Assembly: GCA_004352715.1 (NCBI GenBank)
Contig: SCFE01000097.1
Location: 698,159 to 762,158, forward strand
Source: Hofstenia miamia
Taxonomy: Eukaryota; Xenacoelomorpha; Acoela
Reading direction: 5' to 3'
Length of the DNA: 64,000 nucleotides
Shown piece after piece: positions 11,141 to 21,010 of the stretch. A program made the position numbers and the translations under genes. Position 1 is the stretch's first letter, and each line of letters starts with the position of its first letter. The notes beneath the pieces were generated by a model. That model searched no databases. It saw nothing but the letters and a program-made list of their open reading frames with translations, and had not been told where the DNA came from.

Positions 11141-13564
11141 ATGAAGAATTGTGGACTGACAGCCCGAAAGATTCAACCAATTGATGAAGATCACCCTCCT
11201 TTCACTCATTTAGAAACCACAAAATTTTCACCAGCAATTAACATAAAACTAAAACGCTTGTTCGCTTCCTTTTTTCCCGAAGTTCTTGAAGCCGAAAATA
11301 AGGCAGTTATGCTAATTTGGCTGACAATTTACACTTTTAGTTTAGGAGTATTTGCCATGCAATTTCAACCTCTTGTGCAAAAGTATCTTTCTGGTGACGT
11401 AATTGTTCAAATGTCCATTGAAGAAGTAACTCATTTAGAATTTCCCCAAGTCACAATATGCACGGAAAGTTTTCTACAAAAATCAAAACTTTTAAATTCT
11501 GATCGCAATAATAGTCTTTTTGATCTCGGATTCATAGACGATGTTCAAAAGTACTATGTTCTCAACAAATACTCAAAGTTAAACACTACATTTAATTGCA
11601 TAGGCTCCCCCAGTTTGATGAAGTGCGCAAATTCTAGAGAATGCATTCCAAATTTCTGGATGTGTGACAATGAAACAGATTGCAATAGGGAAAAAGAGCC
11701 TGACTCTGTTGAAACACATGAAAATTGCGGTGCTGATGGGTATTTTAAACCCAAGGTTTGCCCTGAAGGACTGCAATCCTGTAAATACGATACAACTCAA
11801 TGTGCTATGTACTGCGATGATGTAATCCAATGCAATGATAAAAGTGATGAAAATGCTGAATGTCCTTGGGTAGATACTGTAGAAAACCTATTTGCAAATT
11901 CGACTACGCAAACTGTAATATCACATCCGCAATTTCGTTTGAATTATAATTACAGAACTTACTACACACGAACAATAAATATTGAATCCCAATCGAATTT
12001 GAATGTAACACTAAATTTTACACACTTTGATGTTGAAGAAAGCGATAACTGCAACTATGACTACTTGGGAATTCACGATGCATACAAACCCCATGGTGGA
12101 ATTTGCGGAGATTGGAGTTATTATTTCCTAAACCTAAAGCCACCTATACAATTATATTTCCATTCTGATGAGTCGAGAACAGGAAAAGGGTTTGCTATTG
12201 AGTATTCAACTATTAGTGAAGAGGAGTCACCAAGCAGAAGAACGCGTTCAATTATAACTTACAGTGTTGATGAGGAAGCTGCTGACGACTGGCGCTCAAT
12301 GTATTATTCAATTAGGAGTAGAGATGAAGTAGATTTTACTTCCCTAGAAAACATGTCCTTATTTGTGCCAGAAGAAGCAAACCAAAATGGAATAAACTTT
12401 AAGAATCTTCTCCTGCATTGTAAATATGATGGAAGAAATTGTGCTAATAAAAAAAATAAAAATGAGAACAAATATTTTGCAAATGTTCTGAATTCTAAAT
12501 ATGGAAACTGTTTTACTTTTAATTCAGCCAAAAACAGAAATAATTTAACAATATCTAGATCAGGTTCAAAAAGTGGACTTCTTTTTGTTCTTTTTTTAGA
12601 TAGAAACGAAAGTGTGGGTTTACTGGATTATCTTTCTGGATTCACAGTCACAATTGATCATCCAACGATATATCCTTTGCCAGAAAAGGGAAATATTCTG
12701 CTTCAACCTGGAAATGCTTACCAAATCTCCATCTATAAAAAGTCCATTTCAAATGTTAAAAATTGTGAAAATGACCATAAAATAATAAGCAATGTTGAAA
12801 GAGCTAAGCAAGTGTATGGTAATGCTGACATCAGTAAAGAACTATTTGATGATATTGATAATGGCAATGTAAGAATCTTCGGTCCACATGAATATTGGCC
12901 TAACTATAGACAGGAATTGTGCTATGAAACATGTTTGTATGACAACTTGTACCATGATTGTGGATGCGTGGATTCCTATCTCTATATGTATGAAGATATT
13001 GATAAAATTCCTAAATCACTTTACCCGATTTGCAGTCCTTGGAATAAAGCTCAGATTGAATGTAGGCAAGCAACTCATAACCGGTTTTCGGAATTTGATA
13101 AGCTCTCGATTAAATGTGATTGCCCCTTAGCATGCCATTCTGTAGTCTATGACACCAACATTGCAAGTTCTGAGTTTCCTTCCCGAAATAACTTGTATTA
13201 TTTCCTAAACGAAGCCTTGACTCTTTCAAATAAGAATGCTAAAGAACATATCGAATCTCTAATCAATTTACGAGCAGAAGATGTTATCAGTGACAGAGAA
13301 CTACTGGCAAGAGTGAGGGAGGACTTTGCACGTGTTGAGATTTTTTACTCGGCAATGAGTTATGAATCAGTTGTGGAGATTCCAGCCTATAGCTTTGAAC
13401 AACTGCTTTCCGCATTTGCTGGGAACCTCGGAATGTTTGTTGGGTGGAGTGTTTTAACATTTTCTCAAGTGGTAATGCTCATATTCAATTTTATAAAATT
13501 CGGAATACAAAGAATAATTTTTCATTCGAACCAATCAATGAAGAACTCAATTGGAAATATTTAG
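11141..13564 (+). CDS. DEG/ENaC channel with LDLa-LDLa-CUB insert (gene 2)
   Basis: An 807-residue channel subunit predicted to sit in the plasma membrane as part of a trimer that passes cations. Order: cytosolic N-terminus, TM1 about 56-75, palm strand FPQVTIC at 101-107, LDLa repeats at 153-196 and 207-241 with the CD-x3-DC core, a CUB domain at 252-356 (YDY and HSDES calcium-type motifs, only the second cysteine pair kept), a furin-type site RRTR|S at 366-369, then the conserved ASC core (LLLHCKYDGRNC, KYGNCFTFNS, GFTVTIDHP, LCYETC, CGCVDSY, CDCPLAC). TM2 starts near 764 with filter G768-W769-S770. At about 810 residues it is longer than typical 500-700-residue family members because of the insert. 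The start is set by an acceptor 8 nt upstream and by paralogue agreement. The ligand or gating stimulus is unknown. Confidence 0.93.
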   Translation: MKNCGLTARKIQPIDEDHPPFTHLETTKFSPAINIKLKRLFASFFPEVLEAENKAVMLIWLTIYTFSLGVFAMQFQPLVQKYLSGDVIVQMSIEEVTHLEFPQVTICTESFLQKSKLLNSDRNNSLFDLGFIDDVQKYYVLNKYSKLNTTFNCIGSPSLMKCANSRECIPNFWMCDNETDCNREKEPDSVETHENCGADGYFKPKVCPEGLQSCKYDTTQCAMYCDDVIQCNDKSDENAECPWVDTVENLFANSTTQTVISHPQFRLNYNYRTYYTRTINIESQSNLNVTLNFTHFDVEESDNCNYDYLGIHDAYKPHGGICGDWSYYFLNLKPPIQLYFHSDESRTGKGFAIEYSTISEEESPSRRTRSIITYSVDEEAADDWRSMYYSIRSRDEVDFTSLENMSLFVPEEANQNGINFKNLLLHCKYDGRNCANKKNKNENKYFANVLNSKYGNCFTFNSAKNRNNLTISRSGSKSGLLFVLFLDRNESVGLLDYLSGFTVTIDHPTIYPLPEKGNILLQPGNAYQISIYKKSISNVKNCENDHKIISNVERAKQVYGNADISKELFDDIDNGNVRIFGPHEYWPNYRQELCYETCLYDNLYHDCGCVDSYLYMYEDIDKIPKSLYPICSPWNKAQIECRQATHNRFSEFDKLSIKCDCPLACHSVVYDTNIASSEFPSRNNLYYFLNEALTLSNKNAKEHIESLINLRAEDVISDRELLARVREDFARVEIFYSAMSYESVVEIPAYSFEQLLSAFAGNLGMFVGWSVLTFSQVVMLIFNFIKFGIQRIIFHSNQSMKNSIGNI

Positions 13565-14030
13565 TCAGTTGACAAAAAATTTTTTTCTATGAAATTCATA
13601 TTTTAATTTTTGAAAGCAAGTGGTTTGTTATTAGAAATATACTAGACGTTCAATAAAAAATTATTGTCGTTTTTTGGAATTGTTAAAGAGAACATTTATT
13701 GATGTTAAAATTGTGAAAATTTATAATTTTTTGAGCATCATACTTCTATTACAATACGGCAAATAACTATTGGAAGCATACACAAAAACCTTTATATTTT
13801 TAATTAAATTACGTCAAGAAAATAATTTCGTAGTTGGTAGCCATCTAATGGCCAAATAAAGCCATGAAAATTTTTTAATGCTGACACAATTTGCTTTTCT
13901 TTGACATGTAAATCACCATTTAAATAAATTTTTTATTACCGATAAAATCAAATTATTTACCACATTTATGGTTAATTTCAATTTTTCTTACAAATTAGGA
14001 CTTAATTAGAATTTTATTAAACTTAGTTTT
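13565..14030 (+). other. 3' UTR/flank shared with gene 3
   Basis: Matches 29783-30215 closely along its whole length, including AAATTCATATTTTAATTTTT and GGTAGCCATCTA. A polyadenylation signal AATAAA lies at 13652-13657, about 90 nt after the stop. The similarity continues past this signal, so the duplicated or converted tract is longer than the transcript end. Confidence 0.75.
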
Positions 14031-14790
14031 TGAATGAATCAATAAACAGTTTTTCAGTTAAAAACTTCTAATAATTATCATAAAAAAACACTAAAATGCA
14101 CGTTATTATTCAGTGTAAAGTGTATGTGCTAGTTCTAATACAACAAATGAATATAAATCATAACAATAGCAATATTCCTGTAGAGAAGCTACCCTAAAAA
14201 AGTGTTCAAGAAACAAAACTTTCGATGGTTTTAATACATTTGACACGTATTTTAATGTGGGCACTAGCACGACATGTGTACGAAATTTTCTATAATAATT
14301 ACGGCTTCAACTCTGAATATATGTGCACTATAAAGTTTGAACATGAATGCAACTAATTTTCTTTTGATTAAATAGATAAAAAGTAAAACAATTTTAGTTT
14401 CACTTGTAAAAATATTTTATTTTGTTAGTGACTCTTTCCAACGGTATATGATGCAGCGGGCCTTGAAATATTATTTATTCTTTCAGAATTTAGTCCGTGT
14501 GAAAAAATGACGTCATAATTTCATTAAGTCTCTAAAAATTCACACAAGTCATGCAGTTACAGTTAAATAGCATTTATATTGTACAAGGGACAGATTTTGA
14601 AAGATGAGGAAAAATTCATCTACAGAAGTTTTTTATAGCAGTATCTGAGTATTGGAGCAAAAGGAAATAGCAGTCAGCTGAAGAGTGAAGACATTTCTTA
14701 ATCAAAAGACAAGAGCGATCTACATGTATATATATAACGCCATAATGCCAAACATTGAGCCTTCATCGGTTAGGTCAAACCTGGGGGGCT

Positions 14791-14920
14791 AGGAGTCCCC
14801 CTTCTGTTTTTTAAAGACCAAAGTTTTTCGTGTAATTTTGTTAAGTTTTTTATTTAGGAAGCCCCCTTCTGTTTTTTAAAGACCACAGTTTTTCGTGTAA
14901 TTTTGTTAAGTTTTTTATTT
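14791..14920. repeat. 65-bp direct tandem duplication
   Basis: Two copies of a 65-bp unit beginning AGGA(G/A)(T/G)CCCCCTTCTG, at 14791-14855 and 14856-14920. They differ at only a few positions, which suggests a recent event. Confidence 0.9.
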
Positions 14921-15383
14921 TTTCATCACTTTAGTGCATTGCAAAGCCAATTATTACACAATTATGACTATAATCACTACTTTAAGAAAACTTCCAAGAT
15001 ATTATGTAGTAATCATTGATTTACAGTAACGCTATGCGAAAGACTCATTAAATATTCAGTTATGTAAATATGTAATTAGAGATAAACTTAATGCTAGCTT
15101 GTGAACTACTAGTGTTGTAAATCTATTCTAGTCACTTGGTTTTTTAGAGTCTTACACAGGTCACAATGTTGCTCTTTTAGGACGTCAATTCAAAGCCGCA
15201 ATTAAACTTCATTTGAGCCTAATAAATGATCAATTTAAGACTATAGGAAAAAATGAAAACTGATACTAATTGCACTAGATAAGCGAATTAATACATAAAT
15301 TAAAAAAATGACCAGTAAGCTCACAATTTAACGAAATTTTATTCAAGAAAACATCAGGCACAGTGTATTAATCTCATACAAAA

Positions 15384-15387
<4 letters not shown>

Positions 15388-15426
<39 letters not shown>
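15388..15426. repeat. (AT)n microsatellite
   Basis: AT repeat with one phase break near 15419. Confidence 0.95.
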
Positions 15427-17618
15427 AATTCAGTGCATCATATTTCGTATCTTCCTAATTTGGAGTGCAGGGGGAAATTGAATTCTCAGCTGACGACAAT
15501 AAGAAATGTTTTCAGTGTTTGATATTACATCATGAAAATAAAACAATTTCTTCAATTTCATGCTAGAGTATACATAATTATAATTATTATCAGTTTCTTA
15601 AAAAAATTTCAAAATTAGCACCATGAACATCAAAATTATGCATGTTCCTCTACTACAACAAACGGAATATTTATAACGAAAAATCTATTGATAGTCATGC
15701 TTGATAAAGTATAGCTCGCATAATTTAATTTCCATGTCACTGTTGCTCTAATTAGAACTAAAAATTTATAAAATTTAAATTCTAGAAAAAGCGTTTTCCT
15801 TGTTTATTGTTGTGTGAATATATTGGGCTGACTTGACATGAAACCCTGTTGGTGTGGGCTGGGAGTAGGCTCCGAAAATTTAGACCAGCGAAAAGCCTGT
15901 AAATGCCCCCATTCTGTCCAGCAACTAGTGTTCCGATTTATTGCAAATTTATTTAAGTCATTTTTATGCGGTGAAAATATCAATATTTTCTGATGCGTAA
16001 GAGATTGGAAACAAAATGCTTACTTGAACTTTAATAAGCATTTAATTGTTTGATTAAATGGCAGGCATATTTCCGCAGTGTCGCGAAATGGGGCAACGTT
16101 TTGCTTTGGGAGTATTAAAATACACCATATAATATTTAACCTAATGGGATTGTGATACATTGAGTTATTCAAAATAGTTCATGAAAGAGTCTTGTCAATG
16201 AAAACTTTGCAGATGTATGTGAAAAACTACCGCTTAACTAATCCCAATGACAAGTATGCAGGAGTAATTTATGCACGTATAAAAATAAGAATTTATGGCT
16301 CCTAAAATATGATAGTTAACCCGGATAAATTCAAACAGGAAAAATAAAGAAATCCAAACAGGGCAGTATTATTTTTGCCTAAGACTAAGCCCTACTTGTA
16401 TGTCACTAAATTTTTAAATTACTATAAATGAGATAATTGTAAGCGAAAAATTTCTAAAAGTAAGAGCTGCAGTACGGATCGAGTGGGGTTTTGGATGGTG
16501 CGCATAGAATTGGATTGGACAGTTACATTCCCATAATATATGGTGGGTTTTTTTCGAAATTTACAACATCAGTAGATAATATTTCTAATTTATATATAAT
16601 TTTCAGTGTGTGGCGCTTGATTGCTCTCCACAATTAAAAGCAACTAGCTTAGGGAAGCTCAAGATTTGAACCTGAGCTTTCGAAGATTTGCGCAAATTGT
16701 CTTAGCGAAAATTGATGCTGATTCTGTCTGGTCAAATCATAGTTGAAATTCTGCCAGTCATTCGTCAAACCTTTCGATAGTTTGACCGACATAATATTTT
16801 TGAAATACACTAAGGTGTATGACTATATAGGGTCGTTTACGAAATAGGTTGACCTGAGTAGAAAATTTCAAACTTCATGAAATGCTTTCAAAATTTCGTT
16901 ATAAATAGCTTATGATGATCATATTTTCATAATTTATCAAAAAAAATGTCTTGAAATTTCTAATTTTCTATTTTTTTGCCTCAGTTGCTTGTATTGCGAT
17001 GCAAAAATATGTCGGACGGAAAATTTCAACTTTATGGTTTTCAAGTTTTCATTTCAGTGTTGAATATTGCTGTAAAATAGTTCTCATTTGCCGAAAATGT
17101 CAATTTTCTTTTTTTAAATCGAGTTTTGGGGTTTTTTTGGAAAAGTGTTCGTAAATTTTCCGTCTGACATAAAATGTCCACGAAAGTTTTTAACCTTGCC
17201 TCACAAAAGATTTTCAGATCTTGAAACTACGCATTCCTATCTCAGTGAGAACCATTTAAGTTAGTTTAATTTTGTTTTTCTTCATAAGGATAATGTCCGT
17301 GGCTTATTCTAATTTTAAAAAAAATTCCGTCTGACATAATTTATAAATTTTGGCCGAATATGCTGATTGAAACTGTTTTAATGGCCAAAAGAAGTGTGCC
17401 AATGGCCTTAAACGTTATCACGATGATTTGTTTTGATTTTGTGTTTTGTTATTTTTAAAGAACATTGTGACAGTGGAACTTCTTCTTTTCGAACATTTTT
17501 GTTTTCATTCGAATGTTTTCTTTTTTTCGTCGAACAATTTTGTCGGTGGCTTTGTTAGCGCGGTTGATTTTGTTCAAGGGTGTGGTTTTGGCGCGAAACT
17601 TTTCAGTATTGAAAAAAA

Positions 17619-18243
17619 ATGGCAGGAGAAACAACAACGACGAATGCTGAGCGTTGCAAGAGATATCGTGAAAAAAATAAAGAAGAGTACCGAATAAACG
17701 ATGCACTGAGAAAAAAAACAAAAAAGAACCGTTTTAAAGACGCTAGATAAAATAAAAAAAGAAAGATAAGGAGAGAAAGCTTCTTTCAAAATTAAAAAAA
17801 GTCAAGCCAAAAAAAGTCAATCCACACCGTCACCAGCAACATCTGCATTTCAGTCAACAGAAGCAGCATCATCGTCGCCTTTTTCCAACTCGGCAGTCAA
17901 ATCACAGACGGTAAAAAGAGTGGAAAAGTGCCTTCCCCAAAGCCCAAGAAGAAAAACAGAGGTAATAAAAATTTTGGCTTCAAAATTCATTGTGAAGGTG
18001 AAGTTTGGTGAAAAATCAGGAAGAAAGAAGAATTTGTTATCTGAAGAAGAGTTTTTCAAAACAGCCAGTGATAGTGCTCCATATTTTACTCAATTTTATG
18101 GAGAAGGAGCTTGTGGCCACCCTGAAAGTGGTACTGACGATAATCATTGTGGTTATTGTGAAACAGAATATGTCCTTGGTGAGGAGTGGCTTCAATGTCC
18201 GATGTGTGCCATTTGGTTCCATAAAGATTGTTTTTATGAATAG
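17619..18243 (+). pseudogene. Transposon protein, internally deleted copy A
   Basis: The start at 17619 reads MAGETTTTNAERCKRYREKN, a basic N-terminus, followed by a stop and a frame change near 17749. The frame then resumes as a Ser-rich linker and SEEE. At about 18048 it jumps directly to FFKTASDSAPYFTQFYGE and the Cys-rich end CGYCETEY...CPMCAIWFHKDCFYE. Compared with copy B, about 1.4 kb coding for the catalytic core is missing. The tail (C-x2-C, C-x2-C, H-x2-C) resembles a PHD/RING-like zinc finger. It is a deletion derivative that could only be mobilised in trans. Confidence 0.8.
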
Positions 18244-18774
18244 TTTTACATAAAATATGCATAAAAGTTGTTAAGAGTTTCAATTAAATGTTTATTAGTT
18301 TCAATAATTCTGCTAAGTTCTGCTATAACTTATTTTAGGAAAATTTTTGCTTTTTATGTCAGATGGAAAATTATTTTAATCTGATCATATCTTGACTTGA
18401 GTTATATTTGATAAGCTTATATTATATGAGTATATGTGTTACATGTTATTGCTGCTTTCTAGTTGGTTTTTGAGCATTATTTCGATGGTTGGTTTTTTTC
18501 TAAAATTTTTTCCGTCCGACACAATTCCGTCAACCATACTGTTGCAACAACTTCAATTTAAAAAATATTTTGTAATTATGAATTTTATGACAGGCTATTG
18601 TTCAAGTTTCAAAAATTAAAAATCCTTCAGCATAGACTGATTAGTTTTCATAAAAAACTACTATGAGTAAAAGTTCATATTTTTGTCTTTCTTATCGATT
18701 CCGTCCGACATACTCGGTTTTTGAGCCAAAACTTTTTTTCACTCATTTTCAATCAGTCAAAAAGCTAGGNCAAG

Positions 18775-20748
18775 CGCAGGAGAAACAACAACGACGAATG
18801 CTGAACGTTACAAGAGATATTGAGAAAAAAAATAAACGATGCACTGAGAAAAAAACAAAAAAGAATCGTTTTAAAGACGCTAGATAATTAAAATACGAAG
18901 AACAAAAAAAGAAAGATAGGGAGAGAAAGCGTCTTTCAAAATTAAAAAAAGTCAAGCCACACCGTCACCAGCAACATCTGCATTTGAGCCAACAGAAGCA
19001 GCATCATCGTCGCCTTTTTCCAACTCGGCAGTCAAATCACGGACAGTGAAAAGAGTTGAAAAGTGACTTCCCCAAAGCCCAAGAAGAAAAACAGAGGTAT
19101 TAAAAAGTTTGGCTTCAAAATTCAGCGTGAAGGTGAAGGTTTGGCTGAAAAATTCAAGAAGAAAGAGAATTTTATCTGAAGAAGAACAACAGTGGGTGCT
19201 AAATTTCTTAGATCGTGCCGATATATCGTATAAAACACCAGGAAGAAGAGACAATGTATATATTTGTGTTTTGGAAAAAGTCAAAAAATATGCTCAAAAA
19301 CGATACCTCCTATGAAAAATCAGGGACATTTTCAACATCATTAATGGATCGAAAATAATGGAAAATGTTGAAACCTTTGAATCCAAATTTGGAAAAAAAG
19401 ATTACATTCCGTCACTTTACGACATGTTCAAGAAAAATAAGCAATATATTTTTAATAAGAAGATTCCTCAATGGTGTGAAAATGCCACGTTTTTGGTGAA
19501 TGGTATGAATAAGAAACTTTTTCCTGAATGTCGCCTTCCTGAAACAGTTAACGAGCTGGTGGCAAAGTTTTCTTGCTCAACAGATGATGAAAACTGCATG
19601 AATACCCGGTGTAATGAATGCAAGTCAACCGGAATAATACTTACCAATTTCAACATTGAATCACAATCTGATACTGATGCGTCTTCTGAAGAAGCTGTAG
19701 AAGACGAAAGAAACGATTCAGAGGAGTTTGAAAAAGATTATGTGCGGTACTATGAATGGGCTCGAGGCGACGACAACAAGCTTATGAAAATAATGTCCAG
19801 TAAGAGTGCTGAAAATTCAATTAGGTTGCTTGACACCTCAGTCCAAGTATTGAAAAGGCATCTGTATGTGAAACGTGTCCAGCATAAATTTTACGACGAC
19901 TTTAAGAAAAACCTTGGGAAGAACGATCTGCTTGTCCATATTGACTACAGCGAGAGTTATGAAAACAAACAACAGCGTGAAATCCAAAGTGCGTACTTTG
20001 GTCACATTACATTTAGTATATTTACTGCATGCTGTTACCTTCGCAATAATGAAGATAAAGTGATTTGCGAGTCTGTAACTATTACAAGCGAGCTACCTGA
20101 TCATTCCAGAGCTGCTGCAATCACTTCTGTTTTGAAGGTAATTGAGAACATGTGGGAAATTCACCATCACTTGCTACTTAAGATAAATGCCATGGTGTGG
20201 AGTGATGGTTGTGCATCGCAGTTTCGATTGCGGTATGTCCTCAAGTTGTTGGCAGGTATTGATTCGTCAATTAACCTGACATGATGCTATAATGACGTCA
20301 CCATGGGAAAGGGCCCATGGATGGAGTCGGAGGTACCCTGAAGAACAGCATCTACCGAGACGTGATGTCAGGAAAGTGAAAGCAGTTTGCTGACTATGTC
20401 CAAAAGTCAATAAAGGGTTTCACCTCGTTGTATTTGCCTGCCGATGAAGTTATAGCTGAGCCTGTTGTAATTGATCTGGCGCCAAAAATTCCAGAAACAC
20501 TTCAAGTTCACATGATAAAACGACTCTTCAACGATCAAAAAGTGCCGTATTTTGTGTTTTTCAAAACAGCCAGTGATAATGGTCCATATTTTACTCAATT
20601 TTATGGAGAAGTAGCTTGTGGCCACCCTGAAAATGGTACTGACGATAATCATTGTGGTTATTGTGAAACAGAATACGTCCTTGGTGAGGAGTGGCTTCAA
20701 TGTCCGATGTGTGCCATTTGGTTCCATAAAGACTGTTTTTATGAATAG
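18775..20748 (+). pseudogene. Transposon protein, near-full copy B with DDE-like core
   Basis: The start codon region is altered compared with copy A and an N sits at 18770. The longest intact stretch is 19358-20284. Candidate catalytic acids occur in HIDYSESYE (about 19938-19964), in VWSDGCASQFR (about 20197-20229) and downstream in GKGPMDGVGGTLKN (about 20305-20346). This spacing matches a transposon-type protein found in many invertebrate genomes that I recognise only as uncharacterised. A cysteine cluster (ENCMNTRCNECKS) lies before the core and a PHD/RING-like finger (CPMCAIWFHKDCFYE) ends it at 20748. In-frame TGA stops interrupt it near 19067, 19314, 20281 and 20377, so the copy is dead unless those are read through. 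Confidence 0.8.
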
Positions 20749-21010
20749 TTTTACATAAAATTTTCACAAAAGTTGTTAAGTTTCAACAACTTCTTTTTAA
20801 AAAATATTTGTAATTATGAATTTTAGAAGTATGTTATTTTATTTTTATGACAGGCTGATAATTATTTAATCCGATAATATTTTGACTTGAGTGATATTTG
20901 ATAAGCTTATATTACATAAGTATATGTGTTACATGGTATTGCTGCTTTTTAGTTGGTTTTTGAGCATTATTTCGATGGTTGATTTTTTTGACATTTTTTC
21001 CGTCTGACAT

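Larger units (their letters stand above)
14031..16940. other. Intergenic, no gene seen
   Basis: No coding frame recognised. It holds a 65-bp tandem duplication (14791-14920) and an (AT)n run at 15388-15426. A small inverted repeat at 16655-16679 resembles a tRNA T-arm but has no cloverleaf around it. Confidence 0.5.
16950..21010 (+). mobile_element. Transposon region with two tandem copies and repeated TTCCGTCYGACA motif
   Basis: Two related transposon copies lie head to tail (coding parts 17619-18243 and 18775-20748). The motif TTCCGTCYGACAT recurs at about 17157, 17324, 18510, 18699 and 20997, inverted at 17009, and degenerate at 18356. It always lies outside the coding parts, as expected for subterminal transposase-binding repeats. 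The non-coding stretches between copies (for example AAGCTTATATTA followed by TTACATG) are also shared, at about 18411 and 20903. The outer boundaries are not resolved; I did not find clean terminal inverted repeats. Confidence 0.65.

Noticed and set aside
11554-11830. Minus-strand frames inside the channel genes, similar between paralogues
   Set aside because: They are shadows of the LDLa coding region; their similarity follows from the conserved plus-strand protein.
16655-16679. tRNA T-arm-like sequence (AAGCTCA...GGTTCAAATC on the minus strand)
   Set aside because: The B-box-like loop and stem are present, but no acceptor, D or anticodon arms can be drawn around it, so neither a tRNA nor a clear tRNA-derived SINE is supported.
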